Shown: positions 1-7,366 of the stretch, piece after piece
How the letters are laid out: each line of letters opens with the position of its first letter
Numbering within the stretch: position 1 is the first letter of the stretch
Notes under the pieces: generated by a model
Databases searched by the model: none
What the model was told of the DNA's origin: nothing
What the model saw: only the letters and a program-made list of their open reading frames with translations
NCBI GenBank assembly: GCA_964407695.1
Contig: CAYOWQ010000002.1
Location: 310,001 to 374,000 of the forward strand
Direction of reading: 5' to 3'
DNA: 64,000 nucleotides
DNA from: CAYOWQ01 sp964407695
GTDB lineage: Bacteria > Planctomycetota > Phycisphaerae > Phycisphaerales > SM1A02
Made by a program: the position numbers and the translations under genes

Positions 1-1131
1 GAACGTATCCGCCTGGCGCTCGAATCGGCGGCTCACCCAGCCAAACAACACGAACATCAGCACGAGGTTGGCCATTGAAAGCCCCCACCCAACCCCCGCC
101 CAGAGGAGTGCCGGAAGATGAATTAGTGTCTCGATGCCCGCCGCCAGTATTCGCATCGCCAGATCGGCCGAGAGCACGATCGCCAGCAGGCACCCGATCG
201 TCCACCAAAGATGATGCCGACGGACATGCCCCACTTCGTGGGCCATGACCGCAAGCAATTGCGGCCTTGGAAGCGAATCGACAAGCACCTCAGTCAGCAT
301 GACATATCGCAACGGGGCGATCAGGCCCATCACCGCTCCATTGATCAGTGATCCGGCGGTGTGCCAGACGAGAAGGTCGCGAACGCCGATGCGGTGCCGT
401 CGACAGACATTCAGCAGATCCTCTCGAAGTTCACCCGGGGGTATGGGCGAGACGTTGAGTGTGACCCGGGCCAGCAGCGGCGCCAACGCGAAAATAGTCA
501 CCGAGCCGCCGACGGCCAGAGCCTGAATCAACCAGGGCGCGCCGGTGGTCCACGTCTGGCCATAGCGCTGCACCGACTCGGTCCAGGTCATCAACAGCAG
601 GATCGGCGGAAGAGTCAGCAGGTATTGCAATCGCACCTGATTGGCGACATATCCCAATCGTGTCGGCAAGGGATAGAGAGGCAATCCCTCGTCGAAACGA
701 CGAACCATCGTGGCCTCGCGGAGCCGTTGCTCAATCGGGTAGAAGAGCCACCACCCCACCATGGGCATGAGCAGCGCCGGAAGAATCGCTGCCACCTCGT
801 CAATCAGGATCTGATCCCCGATCATCCCGCGGATCACCTCGAGCCATCCCAGGCCGAGCACGCTGACGACGTGAGCGAAGACCGCCACGATGGGCAGGGA
901 TCGTACGAGCCAGTCGGCCGCAAGATACTCGCGAAATCCTCGCCCCCGATTCATACCCCGCATGGCTGCCCGAATGGCGATCGCCAGCGCGATCAGGTGC
1001 GCGGTCGGCACTCCGATCAGGACCGTCAGGGCGGGCCACGGGCCAATCCACTCGACGGCTCGGTGCAGACCAACACCGCCGTCGTAGACCCCCAGCACGA
1101 CGACCAGCAGGATGGGGAAGAGTTGCATCAT
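1..1131 (-). CDS. M48-family membrane zinc peptidase (C-terminus outside window)
   Basis: Membrane-embedded zinc endopeptidase, expected to cleave membrane or misfolded envelope proteins. The frame starts at ATG 1131 and runs off the window after 377 codons. It opens with a hydrophobic stretch (MMQLFPILLVVVLGVY) and has further hydrophobic segments. The zinc motif HEVGH lies at about residues 298-302. Near the window edge, after another hydrophobic segment, comes SRRFERQAD, the M48 segment carrying the third zinc ligand. The long membrane-rich N-terminus resembles Ste24 peptidases more than HtpX; that is inference. It starts 9 bp after the lipoprotein stop at 1141, so the two are probably one operon. 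A long open frame on the opposite strand is a shadow. Confidence 0.85.
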   Translation of the reverse strand, partial: MMQLFPILLVVVLGVYDGGVGLHRAVEWIGPWPALTVLIGVPTAHLIALAIAIRAAMRGMNRGRGFREYLAADWLVRSLPIVAVFAHVVSVLGLGWLEVIRGMIGDQILIDEVAAILPALLMPMVGWWLFYPIEQRLREATMVRRFDEGLPLYPLPTRLGYVANQVRLQYLLTLPPILLLMTWTESVQRYGQTWTTGAPWLIQALAVGGSVTIFALAPLLARVTLNVSPIPPGELREDLLNVCRRHRIGVRDLLVWHTAGSLINGAVMGLIAPLRYVMLTEVLVDSLPRPQLLAVMAHEVGHVRRHHLWWTIGCLLAIVLSADLAMRILAAGIETLIHLPALLWAGVGWGLSMANLVLMFVLFGWVSRRFERQADTF

Positions 1132-1140
1132 GCCATGAAG

Positions 1141-2574
1141 TTACGGCCGGTGAATATCGCCGAGATCGACAACGACGCGGCCGTGACGGTAGAAGTCAAC
1201 ATTCAACGTGTCCCGCTTGATGAAGGTGAACACGAGGCAGTTGGCACGGGTGTTGTCGGCATACGCGAAATCGCCCATGTGCGGCCCGGCGTATCGCTCA
1301 TTGTCATGGCGCATCGTGTGATTGTGGAAGTGGAAGAGACTGGTGTAGGCTGCGTCAAGCATTTCCTGAGTGGCTTCAAATCGTTCATCACTGATGCGGC
1401 TTCGCGGCTGAAACTCCACCAGCTCAAATCGGCCCTTGTCGTCGAGCCGAACAATACCGCCGTATTCCGTGGTCGTGTCCTTCTGATCCCTGTCGGCATA
1501 GCTGAAGACATGATTGACGAATTGCGGTACGTCGAGCGCCTGAATCGCAAGGTGAACCGCAACCAGGTCTCCCCAGGTCAGTTGAGATCTCCAATCCTGA
1601 AGATGGGAGGGAAAGGCCCCTTCCCAGCCCTCGAAGCTGGCGGCATGAAATTTCCGACCCTTGAGTGCGGAGACCGCCTGCGTGTAAAGATCCTCCTTCG
1701 TCATCGTGAGCAACTCAGGCCGATGTCGAGAGGCAGCGACCGCCACCGCGATGTCTCGAATCTCCATGGTGGCGCGGAGGCCCTCCGGCATGGTGCGAAA
1801 AACCTGCGTCGCCTCAGACCAGAATTCCGCCCGCGAGGGCTCCCGAAGTTTCAACACCCACAGGATCTCTTCCAGATTGAACGGCACCACTCCGAGTTGA
1901 GCCGCCGCGGCCCTGAGCTCGGTGAGCGTTGAATCCGTTGGATTGATCTCGGCGTTCTTCATGAGGGCGACCAGCCGTTCGCGCTGGCCCAGCCGATGCA
2001 GCATTTCCCAGCATCGCGCCCGGAGGTTCCGCTCTCGAACCGGATCGGCCTCCACCACGGTCTGGAAGAGGTAGTCCGGAAGCGCATCGCGGCCGTGGAG
2101 CCTCTCCAACGCCTGGCGTTCCGGTCGGTCCTCGTCACGCGGAACCCAGCCCGGTATCGGATAGGACCAGGCTCGAACCAGGGTCGATGACATGTCGGTC
2201 CAGCCTCGATCAGCGATCATCCGACACAATGTCCGCCTCCACTCAAGCATCTCGAGGCCGGGGAGATTCAGCCGCAGCGTGTCCTTGAGGGCCTCCGGAT
2301 CGACTCGCTCAAGGCGGTTGAATGCCGCCTCGCGAATCTCAAGGGTGTATCCGGGGCGATGCTGAATCCTCCGAAGGATCTGAATGTATTCGGGGGACGC
2401 CGGTTCCGCATCGAGTTGGACCATGGCGCCAAGCATCTCCCGCGAATGCGACTCCGTATTCTGCAGGGTCGCGATCGGGTCGCTGACGGGGATTGGCGAG
2501 TTGCATCCGGCGACCGCACCAAGGAGCACGAACCCGGCGACAGCGAGGGCCACATGGCGTTGAACCATCTTCAT
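1141..2574 (-). CDS. Lipoprotein with JAMM-like C-terminal domain
   Basis: A 477-residue exported protein. The signal peptide ends in a lipobox (GAVAGC, Cys24), so a lipid anchor is expected. The middle, about residues 30-340, is helical and unrecognised. The last ~110 residues hold the elements of a JAMM/Mov34 metalloprotease in order: Glu370 followed by YGG, then HFHNH at 415-419, then a GD at 434-435, with a hydrophobic strand after it. The canonical JAMM core is E...HxHx(n)SxxD; here the serine position is unclear, so activity is uncertain. The M48 peptidase follows 9 bp downstream, suggesting a shared envelope proteolysis job. The lipoprotein call is firm; the JAMM call is inference from motif order only. 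Confidence 0.75.
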   Translation of the reverse strand: MKMVQRHVALAVAGFVLLGAVAGCNSPIPVSDPIATLQNTESHSREMLGAMVQLDAEPASPEYIQILRRIQHRPGYTLEIREAAFNRLERVDPEALKDTLRLNLPGLEMLEWRRTLCRMIADRGWTDMSSTLVRAWSYPIPGWVPRDEDRPERQALERLHGRDALPDYLFQTVVEADPVRERNLRARCWEMLHRLGQRERLVALMKNAEINPTDSTLTELRAAAAQLGVVPFNLEEILWVLKLREPSRAEFWSEATQVFRTMPEGLRATMEIRDIAVAVAASRHRPELLTMTKEDLYTQAVSALKGRKFHAASFEGWEGAFPSHLQDWRSQLTWGDLVAVHLAIQALDVPQFVNHVFSYADRDQKDTTTEYGGIVRLDDKGRFELVEFQPRSRISDERFEATQEMLDAAYTSLFHFHNHTMRHDNERYAGPHMGDFAYADNTRANCLVFTFIKRDTLNVDFYRHGRVVVDLGDIHRP

Positions 2575-2580
2575 TCGCCT

Positions 2581-2586
2581 AGTGTA
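2581..2586 (-). promoter_or_regulatory. -10-like TACACT, 6 bp before the lipoprotein start
   Basis: TACACT reads on the minus strand and is separated by AGGCGA from the ATG at 2574. If used, transcription would start at or next to the start codon. No good -35 is visible. Confidence 0.4.
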
Positions 2587-2640
2587 GCGGTAGGGAAATC
2601 TACGACGATCGCACTATGATGGGGTCACGGAACTCAGGGC

Positions 2641-2913
2641 ATGGCGAAATCATCCTTGGATCTCGATGGCGGCTCTGATGAAGGCACGGTCTATGACCGG
2701 GTGCTGCGGATCGTCAATCTCATTCGCCCGGCGGTTCAGGCCGATGGCGGCGACCTGGAATTGGTCGGCGTCAAAGACAACGGTCTGGTACAGGTCCGAT
2801 TTCACGGGGCCTGTGTTGGCTGCCCCTCCAGCACCATGACACTGCAGGTCGGGATCGAGCGGAGCCTGAAGGAGCGGGTTCCGGAGGTTACGTCGGTTGA
2901 GGCCGTACCCTAA
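2641..2913 (+). CDS. NifU-like C-terminal domain (Nfu) Fe-S protein
   Basis: A 90-residue stand-alone Nfu domain that holds or passes on a 4Fe-4S cluster during Fe-S protein maturation in the cytoplasm. It shows the family features in order: an N-terminal helix (VLRIVNLIRPAVQADGGD), the strand LELVGVKDNGLVQVRF, then the cluster motif GACVGCPSSTMTL with Cys58 and Cys61, and a closing helix ending near ERVPEV. The length fits single-domain Nfu proteins; the A-type and N-terminal domains of longer homologues are missing. It is divergent from the lipoprotein at 2574 and no other isc or suf gene is nearby. A TATGAT hexamer ends 20 bp before the start and may be its -10. Confidence 0.92.
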   Translation: MAKSSLDLDGGSDEGTVYDRVLRIVNLIRPAVQADGGDLELVGVKDNGLVQVRFHGACVGCPSSTMTLQVGIERSLKERVPEVTSVEAVP

Positions 2914-2950
2914 CAAATATCTTGCGTAAACCGCGCAAATTTTCGCAAAC

Positions 2951-3026
2951 GGGATGCATTTTCATCCCCTTGAGACTTGCGATCGGGTAGCCTGATAGCT
3001 GTGGGTCAGCGCAACGAACGCGCTGA
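2951..3026 (+). promoter_or_regulatory. csrA leader with two perfect hairpins
   Basis: Two perfect inverted repeats precede csrA. GGGATG/CATCCC with loop CATTTT is at 2951-2968. TCAGCGC/GCGCTGA with loop AACGAAC is at 3006-3026, ending 10 bp before the Shine-Dalgarno AGGAGG. The first could end nfu transcription but has no T-tract. The second could take part in leader control of csrA. A weak TTGAGA...TGATAG promoter-like pair (17-bp spacer) lies between them. Function is inferred from position. Confidence 0.4.
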
Positions 3027-3047
3027 ATATGGGCAGGAGGTCCAACA

Positions 3048-3278
3048 ATGCTGGTGATCACCCGTCGCGAAGGGGAAGAAGTCGTCATCGGAAACCCGGC
3101 CTCACCACTCGGCATCGTGCGCATTGCAACGATTCGGGGTGATCGCGTCCGCATTGCGTTCGAGTTTCCGCGCGAGATCGATGTCCACCGGCGCGAAATC
3201 GCCGAGCAGATTGTCGCCAACGAATCAGCGCCGCCATCGGTGGTCGGCACGATTCGGCCGTCCAGCGCTGAAGGCTGA
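3048..3278 (+). CDS. csrA: CsrA/RsmA translational regulator
   Basis: A 76-residue RNA-binding dimer that represses or activates mRNAs by binding GGA motifs, typically in hairpin loops near ribosome binding sites. The N-terminus MLVITRREGEEVVIG is a clear match, and the REIDVHRREI segment carries the conserved RNA-contact arginine. The C-terminus is slightly longer than the usual 60-65 residues and ends in a polar tail. A strong AGGAGG sits 8 bp before the ATG; this GGA is itself a possible target for autoregulation. It converges with a structured minus-strand segment at 3321-3600 whose GGA hairpins look like a CsrA sponge. Confidence 0.96.
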   Translation: MLVITRREGEEVVIGNPASPLGIVRIATIRGDRVRIAFEFPREIDVHRREIAEQIVANESAPPSVVGTIRPSSAEG

Positions 3279-3320
3279 GACCAACCGGATCAACCGGCGC
3301 ACGGTCGCCATCTGAGCACG

Positions 3321-3356
3321 GGAAAAGTGCCTCCGCGTCGCGTGCGGCGCGGAGGC
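3321..3356 (-). terminator. Intrinsic terminator of the minus-strand RNA
   Basis: A perfect 9-bp stem, GCCTCCGCG (3329-3337) with CGCGGAGGC (3348-3356), around a 10-nt loop. On the minus strand it is followed by ACTTTTCC. It would end the candidate small RNA or mraZ readthrough. The plus-strand side (GTTGTTCG) is less T-rich but could also stop csrA transcripts. Confidence 0.75.
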
Positions 3357-3600
3357 GTTGTTCGTGCATCGCAGTTCAGCGTCCCTGCGAGGCCCACATG
3401 TCGCGCTGACCGTCCCAGTCCATGCCGGGTCAGCGCCGACCATTTGGTGCGCATGCCATCCTTGTCATGCGCTGAGTTCGGCCGTGTCTGCGGCAATCAT
3501 CGGTCGAACCGTGACCGATCCCGCGGCAGCTCCTCTCAGCCGTCGCGGCGCCTTCCCGAGCATCCTTGCCCGGGCGCACGTGCGCCTGATCCAGAAGGAT
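3321..3600 (-). ncRNA. Candidate CsrA-sequestering small RNA (CsrB/RsmZ-like)
   Basis: No convincing protein gene occupies this ~375-bp gap, and the minus strand is rich in stem-loops. Visible perfect or near-perfect stems, 5' to 3' on the minus strand: 3573-3556 (CCGGGC/GCTCGG, loop AAGGAT); 3542-3524 (CGGC/GCCG, loop with GAGGAGC); 3519-3499 (7 bp); 3472-3449 (GCGCATG/CATGCGC, loop ACAAGGATGG, in which an inner C-G pair leaves AAGGAT); 3440-3400 (9 bp plus 3 bp across a bulge, two GGA in the loop); 3390-3369 (6 bp, loop starting GGA); then a terminator. I count nine GGA before the terminator. ACAAGGATG matches the CsrA consensus ACARGGAUG. The 5' end and promoter were not found, and it could be the 3' UTR of mraZ. 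Limits are approximate. Confidence 0.6.
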
Positions 3601-3655
3601 TCAAGCGCCCGCTGAACTCAACTGTTCGCCAGCCCGGCAGGGATGACGAACGATC

Positions 3656-4129
3656 TCACACCCCTCCTCGTTCCTGCTGCTGACGCAGCGCTTCCCGAGC
3701 CCGACGCCAGATTTCGGTCTGACGCGAACCCTGTGCGGCACGCTGGGCCTGCCAGTGCGCGGGATCCAGGAGCTCGAGGTGATCCCTCACCCCGAGAATC
3801 ACAACCTCGTTTCCGAGGCCGTACTGCTTGAGCAAGCGATCCGGAATTCGAACCCGCCCCGCTGAATCCAGCGGAACGTGGGCCGCCTGCGAAAAAATCT
3901 CCCGTTCGAACTCCAGCACGTCCTCGTCGTTCAGCAGCGATTGACCCATGGCCATCGCCATCTGCTGAAACGACTTCTCGGGCCAGAGCCAGAGTGTTCC
4001 ATTCGAGCCCGGCGCGACGATGAATCCCTCGCCGTGCACCTCGGGAATCAATGCAGATCGAATCTCGGCCGGAATGGCCAGGCGCTGCTTGGCATCGATG
4101 GTGTACTCGTATTGGCCGAGAAAGAGCAC
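3656..4129 (-). CDS. mraZ: MraZ transcriptional regulator
   Basis: DNA-binding ring protein with two SpoVT/AbrB-type halves, which in other bacteria controls the division and cell-wall cluster. Visible halves: FLGQYEYTIDAKQRLAIP at the N-terminus and VPLDSAGRVRIPDRLLKQYG in the middle. I chose the GTG at 4129 (157 residues), preceded by ACGAGGAAC. The longer frame, from GTG 4177, would translate through the operator repeats at 4158-4197 and add 16 residues foreign to the family. Unusually, no rsmH, ftsL or mur gene follows; a non-coding segment does. This fits a lineage that has lost or rearranged the cluster, so its target may be only itself or genes elsewhere. Confidence 0.93.
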   Translation of the reverse strand: MLFLGQYEYTIDAKQRLAIPAEIRSALIPEVHGEGFIVAPGSNGTLWLWPEKSFQQMAMAMGQSLLNDEDVLEFEREIFSQAAHVPLDSAGRVRIPDRLLKQYGLGNEVVILGVRDHLELLDPAHWQAQRAAQGSRQTEIWRRAREALRQQQERGGV

Positions 4130-4157
4130 GCATTCGTTCCTCGTAGGGTGGTCGAAG

Positions 4158-4197
4158 AATACCCCACATTCACCCACTTCACAACACTTTTCAACAC
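4158..4197 (-). promoter_or_regulatory. MraZ operator: four repeats with 10-bp period
   Basis: On the minus strand four units beginning GTG start at 4197, 4187, 4177 and 4167. Each has GTGTTG or GTGGG as its first bases. Known MraZ operators are TGGGN repeats separated by 5 bp, the same 10-bp phasing. The last repeat ends 28 bp before the proposed GTG start. This indicates autoregulation and supports the shorter mraZ reading frame. Confidence 0.72.
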
Positions 4198-4393
4198 AAT
4201 CAGGGAATTCTGACCCACGACGCGTCCGCCAATCGCCCCGATCCTTGGCATAAGTCTATTATTTATAGGTCTTTATGGCCATTGCGCCACTGGTCGACAT
4301 TCCGCTCAAGACTCCTCGGTTTTTGCCCGAACCAATTGTGGACAAATTGCGGATTATTTATTGGCCTTTGCCCGCATTTGTCAGGAGATGGCA

Positions 4394-4987
4394 ATGCCCG
4401 GCTCATCGAACGCCCAGCCATCCGAGCCGATGGAGTTTGGCGCTATCGGTGCGGCCATGGCCCGCATACCCGCCAGCAGCTTTGTCATGACCGCACAGTT
4501 CGATGAGACCCGCGTGGGAATGCTGGTCACCCTAGTCCAGATGTGTTCGATCGACCCGCCGCTGGTGCTTGTTGCCATGCCCAAGGGTCAGCCGATCGAG
4601 CCGATCATTCGCGATGCGCGGGGATTTGCGCTCTGCCAGATCGCCGACGGGGATCTCCTGGCACGAAAGAAGTTCGATCCCACGGAAGGGATGCACGAGG
4701 ATCCCTTCGTCACGCTTCCAACCTTCGAAGCGCCGAGCGGATCGCCGATTCTCGAGCGCGCTGAGGCCTATCTGGATTGCGAACTCGTGCGCCATTTCGA
4801 TGTGGAGAATTCGACCGGCATCTACATCGGGCTGGTCAAGACCGGTGGCCTGCTGAACACAGGCCTCGATCCAAGCCTCAAGAATGGCAACGGCCATCGC
4901 AACGGAAACAACCACCGAAACGGAAATGGCAAGGCGCACGACCGTCCTGCCTCGCCGCAGCCGACGCCGAAACGCCGCAACCGATAG
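4394..4987 (+). CDS. Flavin reductase-like FMN-binding protein
   Basis: A cytoplasmic protein of the flavin reductase-like family (split-barrel FMN binding), which reduces flavin with NAD(P)H or binds FMN for a partner oxygenase. The core AAMARIPASSFVMTAQFDE..., TLVQMCSIDPPLVLVAMPKG and CELVRHFDVENSTGIYIGLV follows the family layout. The start at 4394 has AGGAG 6 bp upstream; an ATG two codons earlier would leave no spacing. The last ~40 residues are an odd low-complexity tail of N, G, H and R repeats followed by basic residues, absent from typical members. It ends 16 bp before an amidohydrolase, so the two are probably co-transcribed. The substrate cannot be told. Confidence 0.82.
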   Translation: MPGSSNAQPSEPMEFGAIGAAMARIPASSFVMTAQFDETRVGMLVTLVQMCSIDPPLVLVAMPKGQPIEPIIRDARGFALCQIADGDLLARKKFDPTEGMHEDPFVTLPTFEAPSGSPILERAEAYLDCELVRHFDVENSTGIYIGLVKTGGLLNTGLDPSLKNGNGHRNGNNHRNGNGKAHDRPASPQPTPKRRNR

Positions 4988-5003
4988 GCCTATCATCCGC
5001 GTC

Positions 5004-6107
5004 ATGACTGCGGCCGCCGTTCGCCCCTCAAACCGACTCGACCTGGACTATGTTCGTGAGGCCGAACGATTCGGGCCGCCGATCGCGCCGATCATTGACG
5101 TTCACAGCCACATCATCGGGTCGGAGGCGGCGATGATCTATCGCCGGGCGGCCAAGCTGTACGGCGTGGAATTGACGTATTCGATGACGCCGCTGGAGCA
5201 GGCCGAGTCAGTGAGAGATCTGATGGAGGGCCGCTTGCGGCTGATCGCCATTCCGGATTTCATGAACAAAGACCGGGCGTATGCCCATGGAAAGGGATAC
5301 ATCGAGCGGCTCAATGATTTTCATCGCCTTGGAGCCCGGATGGCCAAGTTCTGGTCAGCACCGAGGCTGATCGATTTTGCGGCCGAGATCGGCGATCCGA
5401 CACGATTGCGGATTGACTCTCCGCTTCGGGTCGAGGTGATGAAGGAAGCCGCCGCGATGGGTTTCATGTTCATGGCACATGTGGCCGACCCCGACACGTG
5501 GTTCAAGACGCGCTATCGCGATGCAGCGCGATACGGGCTGAAACGGGATCACTATGTCCCGTTCGAAACCGTGATAAGTCGATTTGCGCCGATCCCGTGG
5601 ATCGGAGCCCACATGGGCGGCTGGCCCGAGGACCTCGAATTTCTGGACGGACTCCTTTCCCGGCATGGCAATCTCTACCTCGATATCAGCGCCACCAAGT
5701 GGATGGTCCGCGAGCTCAGCCGGCACTCACAAAATGACCTGGTCGGATTCCTTCGTCGCTGGAAGGGGCGAATCCTTTATGGCTCAGACATCGTGACGTC
5801 TGATGATCACCTGAAGGCGGGCGAGAACAAGACGGAAATGGCTGCCAAGGCCAGCAATCCTGACGACGCGTTTGACCTGTATGCCAGCCGGTATTGGGCC
5901 TATCGAACGATGTTTGAGACGGAGTACGACGGCGAATCCCCCATCGCCGATCCCGACCTTGCCATGGTGGATCCGGAACGCTTCTCACCACTCGATGGGC
6001 CCAGGCTCACCGGCCACAGACTCCCGGATGACATTCTGCGATCACTGTATCACGATGCGGCTGCTGAGCTCCTTGAGCCGAGATACGCTGATCAACGCAC
6101 TCCGTAG
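5004..6107 (+). CDS. Amidohydrolase-family metal-dependent hydrolase (COG2159-like)
   Basis: A 367-residue TIM-barrel hydrolase or decarboxylase of the amidohydrolase_2 type. Metal-ligand motifs are visible: DVHSHI at residues 32-37, a histidine in FMAHVADPDTW, GAHMGGWPEDL with the third histidine, and LYGSDIVTSDDH carrying the late aspartate. The N-terminal methionine chosen at 5004 (MTAAAVRPSN) removes 40 residues of frame that overlap the preceding gene in another phase. It follows the flavin reductase by 16 bp. In this superfamily such pairs may work on aromatic or carboxylic substrates, but nothing here identifies the substrate. It converges with the glycosyltransferase at 6122. Confidence 0.85.
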   Translation: MTAAAVRPSNRLDLDYVREAERFGPPIAPIIDVHSHIIGSEAAMIYRRAAKLYGVELTYSMTPLEQAESVRDLMEGRLRLIAIPDFMNKDRAYAHGKGYIERLNDFHRLGARMAKFWSAPRLIDFAAEIGDPTRLRIDSPLRVEVMKEAAAMGFMFMAHVADPDTWFKTRYRDAARYGLKRDHYVPFETVISRFAPIPWIGAHMGGWPEDLEFLDGLLSRHGNLYLDISATKWMVRELSRHSQNDLVGFLRRWKGRILYGSDIVTSDDHLKAGENKTEMAAKASNPDDAFDLYASRYWAYRTMFETEYDGESPIADPDLAMVDPERFSPLDGPRLTGHRLPDDILRSLYHDAAAELLEPRYADQRTP

Positions 6108-6121
6108 GGCATTCGCGCGGA

Positions 6122-7354
6122 TCACACGGGAGCGTCGTCTCCGGATTCCGCGCCTACGACGGCAATTGGTCGATCCATCGACAGTCGAAGGTAGACTTCC
6201 TTCAAACGGACGCAGAATGCACTCACATTGAACCTTCGCGACACCATGTCGCGGGCTCCCGCCCCGAGTCGACCGGCCAACTGGCGATCCTCACACAACC
6301 GCATCAGGCGATCGGCGGCACGATTGACATCACCGGGCTGAGCCAGAAGCGCGTTGACTCCGTCTTCAAGGATCCCGCTGAGGGATGATTGGCTCGACGC
6401 CACGATGGGAAGTGCGGACGCTGAGGCCCAGAGCAGCGGGAGCACGCTCGATGCCGGATTCAATGATCGTCCACCACCCAGAAGGACCGCGAAAGGTGAT
6501 GCAAGTGACCGAATCTCGTCATCGGGCTGGGGCGGGGAGAGCATGAGCCCGGCGTCAAGGGCGTGGGCCAATCGCCATGGAAACGCCACATCATCGTCAA
6601 TCACCACCACCTGGGGCTCGCCGATTTCACCGAGCCACGCTTGCGTCTCACGCCGACGCGATGTTTCTGAATGCATCACCAGCCGAACGTCGTGACCGGC
6701 CAGGGCCGCAATCACGCCAGCGCTCGCCGCCGCACGACTATCGGTCCACGGCGCAGGCTCACCCAGAACGCCGACCACAAGGGTGCGACTGCCCGCCTCC
6801 CATCGGCGACGCCTCGAGATGCGCCCGGCCTCGTCAGATTCGAGCAATGATGGATTGACGGCCGGCGGGAGCACGTGAACCGTCGCGGGATCAATCCCAA
6901 CCAACGCCCATTCCGACGCGATTGCTGAAGACAACGCCGTCACGGCCGACGGTTGCTGCTCGAGCGCCATGACCAAGGCCTGAGTCGAAAGCCCGCTGAT
7001 CGGGCCAAGCGGCAGCGTGACCAACACGCGGATCGATGCCCCGATGCTCAGCGCCAACAGGGCTGATTCCGGCGTCCATGCGTGAATCAGGTCGATTGGA
7101 CGGCCCGCGGCATGAAAATCGCGAATGGCGGAGACGAGTTGATGACGAGACAGCACCGGCGTCCGGGCCACCGGATTGAGACGACCCTGGCAGGACAGGC
7201 CGCATTGCGCAGCAACGTCGGCCGCAGCGCCGTGACCGACGATGAACACCACGTGCTCGATGGAACGTATTCGAGTGACTGGCTCCGCGGCGAGCCGCAT
7301 CAGACACGGCCCGCCGGCCGGGGACGTCGCGTCGATCAGGTGAAGAATCCGCAT
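6122..7354 (-). CDS. Glycosyltransferase, GT4-like (GT-B fold)
   Basis: A 410-residue cytoplasmic glycosyltransferase. The N-terminal Rossmann half starts MRILHLIDATSPAGG, with the glycine-containing loop typical of GT4 acceptor domains. The C-terminal half has ASALPIVASSQSSLSGILEDGVNALLAQPGD, the donor-binding region with the usual E-x7-E neighbourhood partly replaced, followed by the closing helix LGAGARDMVSRRFNVSAF. It starts 12 bp after lipoprotein B and is the last gene of the DUF2752-lipoprotein operon, so an envelope glycan is the likely product. The donor and acceptor are unknown. Confidence 0.82.
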   Translation of the reverse strand: MRILHLIDATSPAGGPCLMRLAAEPVTRIRSIEHVVFIVGHGAAADVAAQCGLSCQGRLNPVARTPVLSRHQLVSAIRDFHAAGRPIDLIHAWTPESALLALSIGASIRVLVTLPLGPISGLSTQALVMALEQQPSAVTALSSAIASEWALVGIDPATVHVLPPAVNPSLLESDEAGRISRRRRWEAGSRTLVVGVLGEPAPWTDSRAAASAGVIAALAGHDVRLVMHSETSRRRETQAWLGEIGEPQVVVIDDDVAFPWRLAHALDAGLMLSPPQPDDEIRSLASPFAVLLGGGRSLNPASSVLPLLWASASALPIVASSQSSLSGILEDGVNALLAQPGDVNRAADRLMRLCEDRQLAGRLGAGARDMVSRRFNVSAFCVRLKEVYLRLSMDRPIAVVGAESGDDAPV

Positions 7355-7366
7355 CGGCGAAGGATA

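Noticed and set aside
361..1932. 523-codon open frame on the plus strand
   Set aside because: It runs antisense to the M48 peptidase and the lipoprotein, whose motifs (HEVGH, lipobox) are on the minus strand. High GC makes such shadow frames long.
3225..3496. Two small minus-strand frames between csrA and mraZ
   Set aside because: No start signal or recognisable protein; the region is better explained by hairpins with GGA loops and a terminator.
3279..3655. RNase P RNA, tmRNA or SRP RNA in the csrA-mraZ gap
   Set aside because: None of the conserved motifs (GAGGAAAGUCC of RNase P, CCA-ended tmRNA arm, SRP tetraloop domain) was seen.
4130..4177. Longer mraZ N-terminus from GTG 4177
   Set aside because: It would read through the operator repeats and adds residues not seen in MraZ; the GTG at 4129 has a better Shine-Dalgarno.
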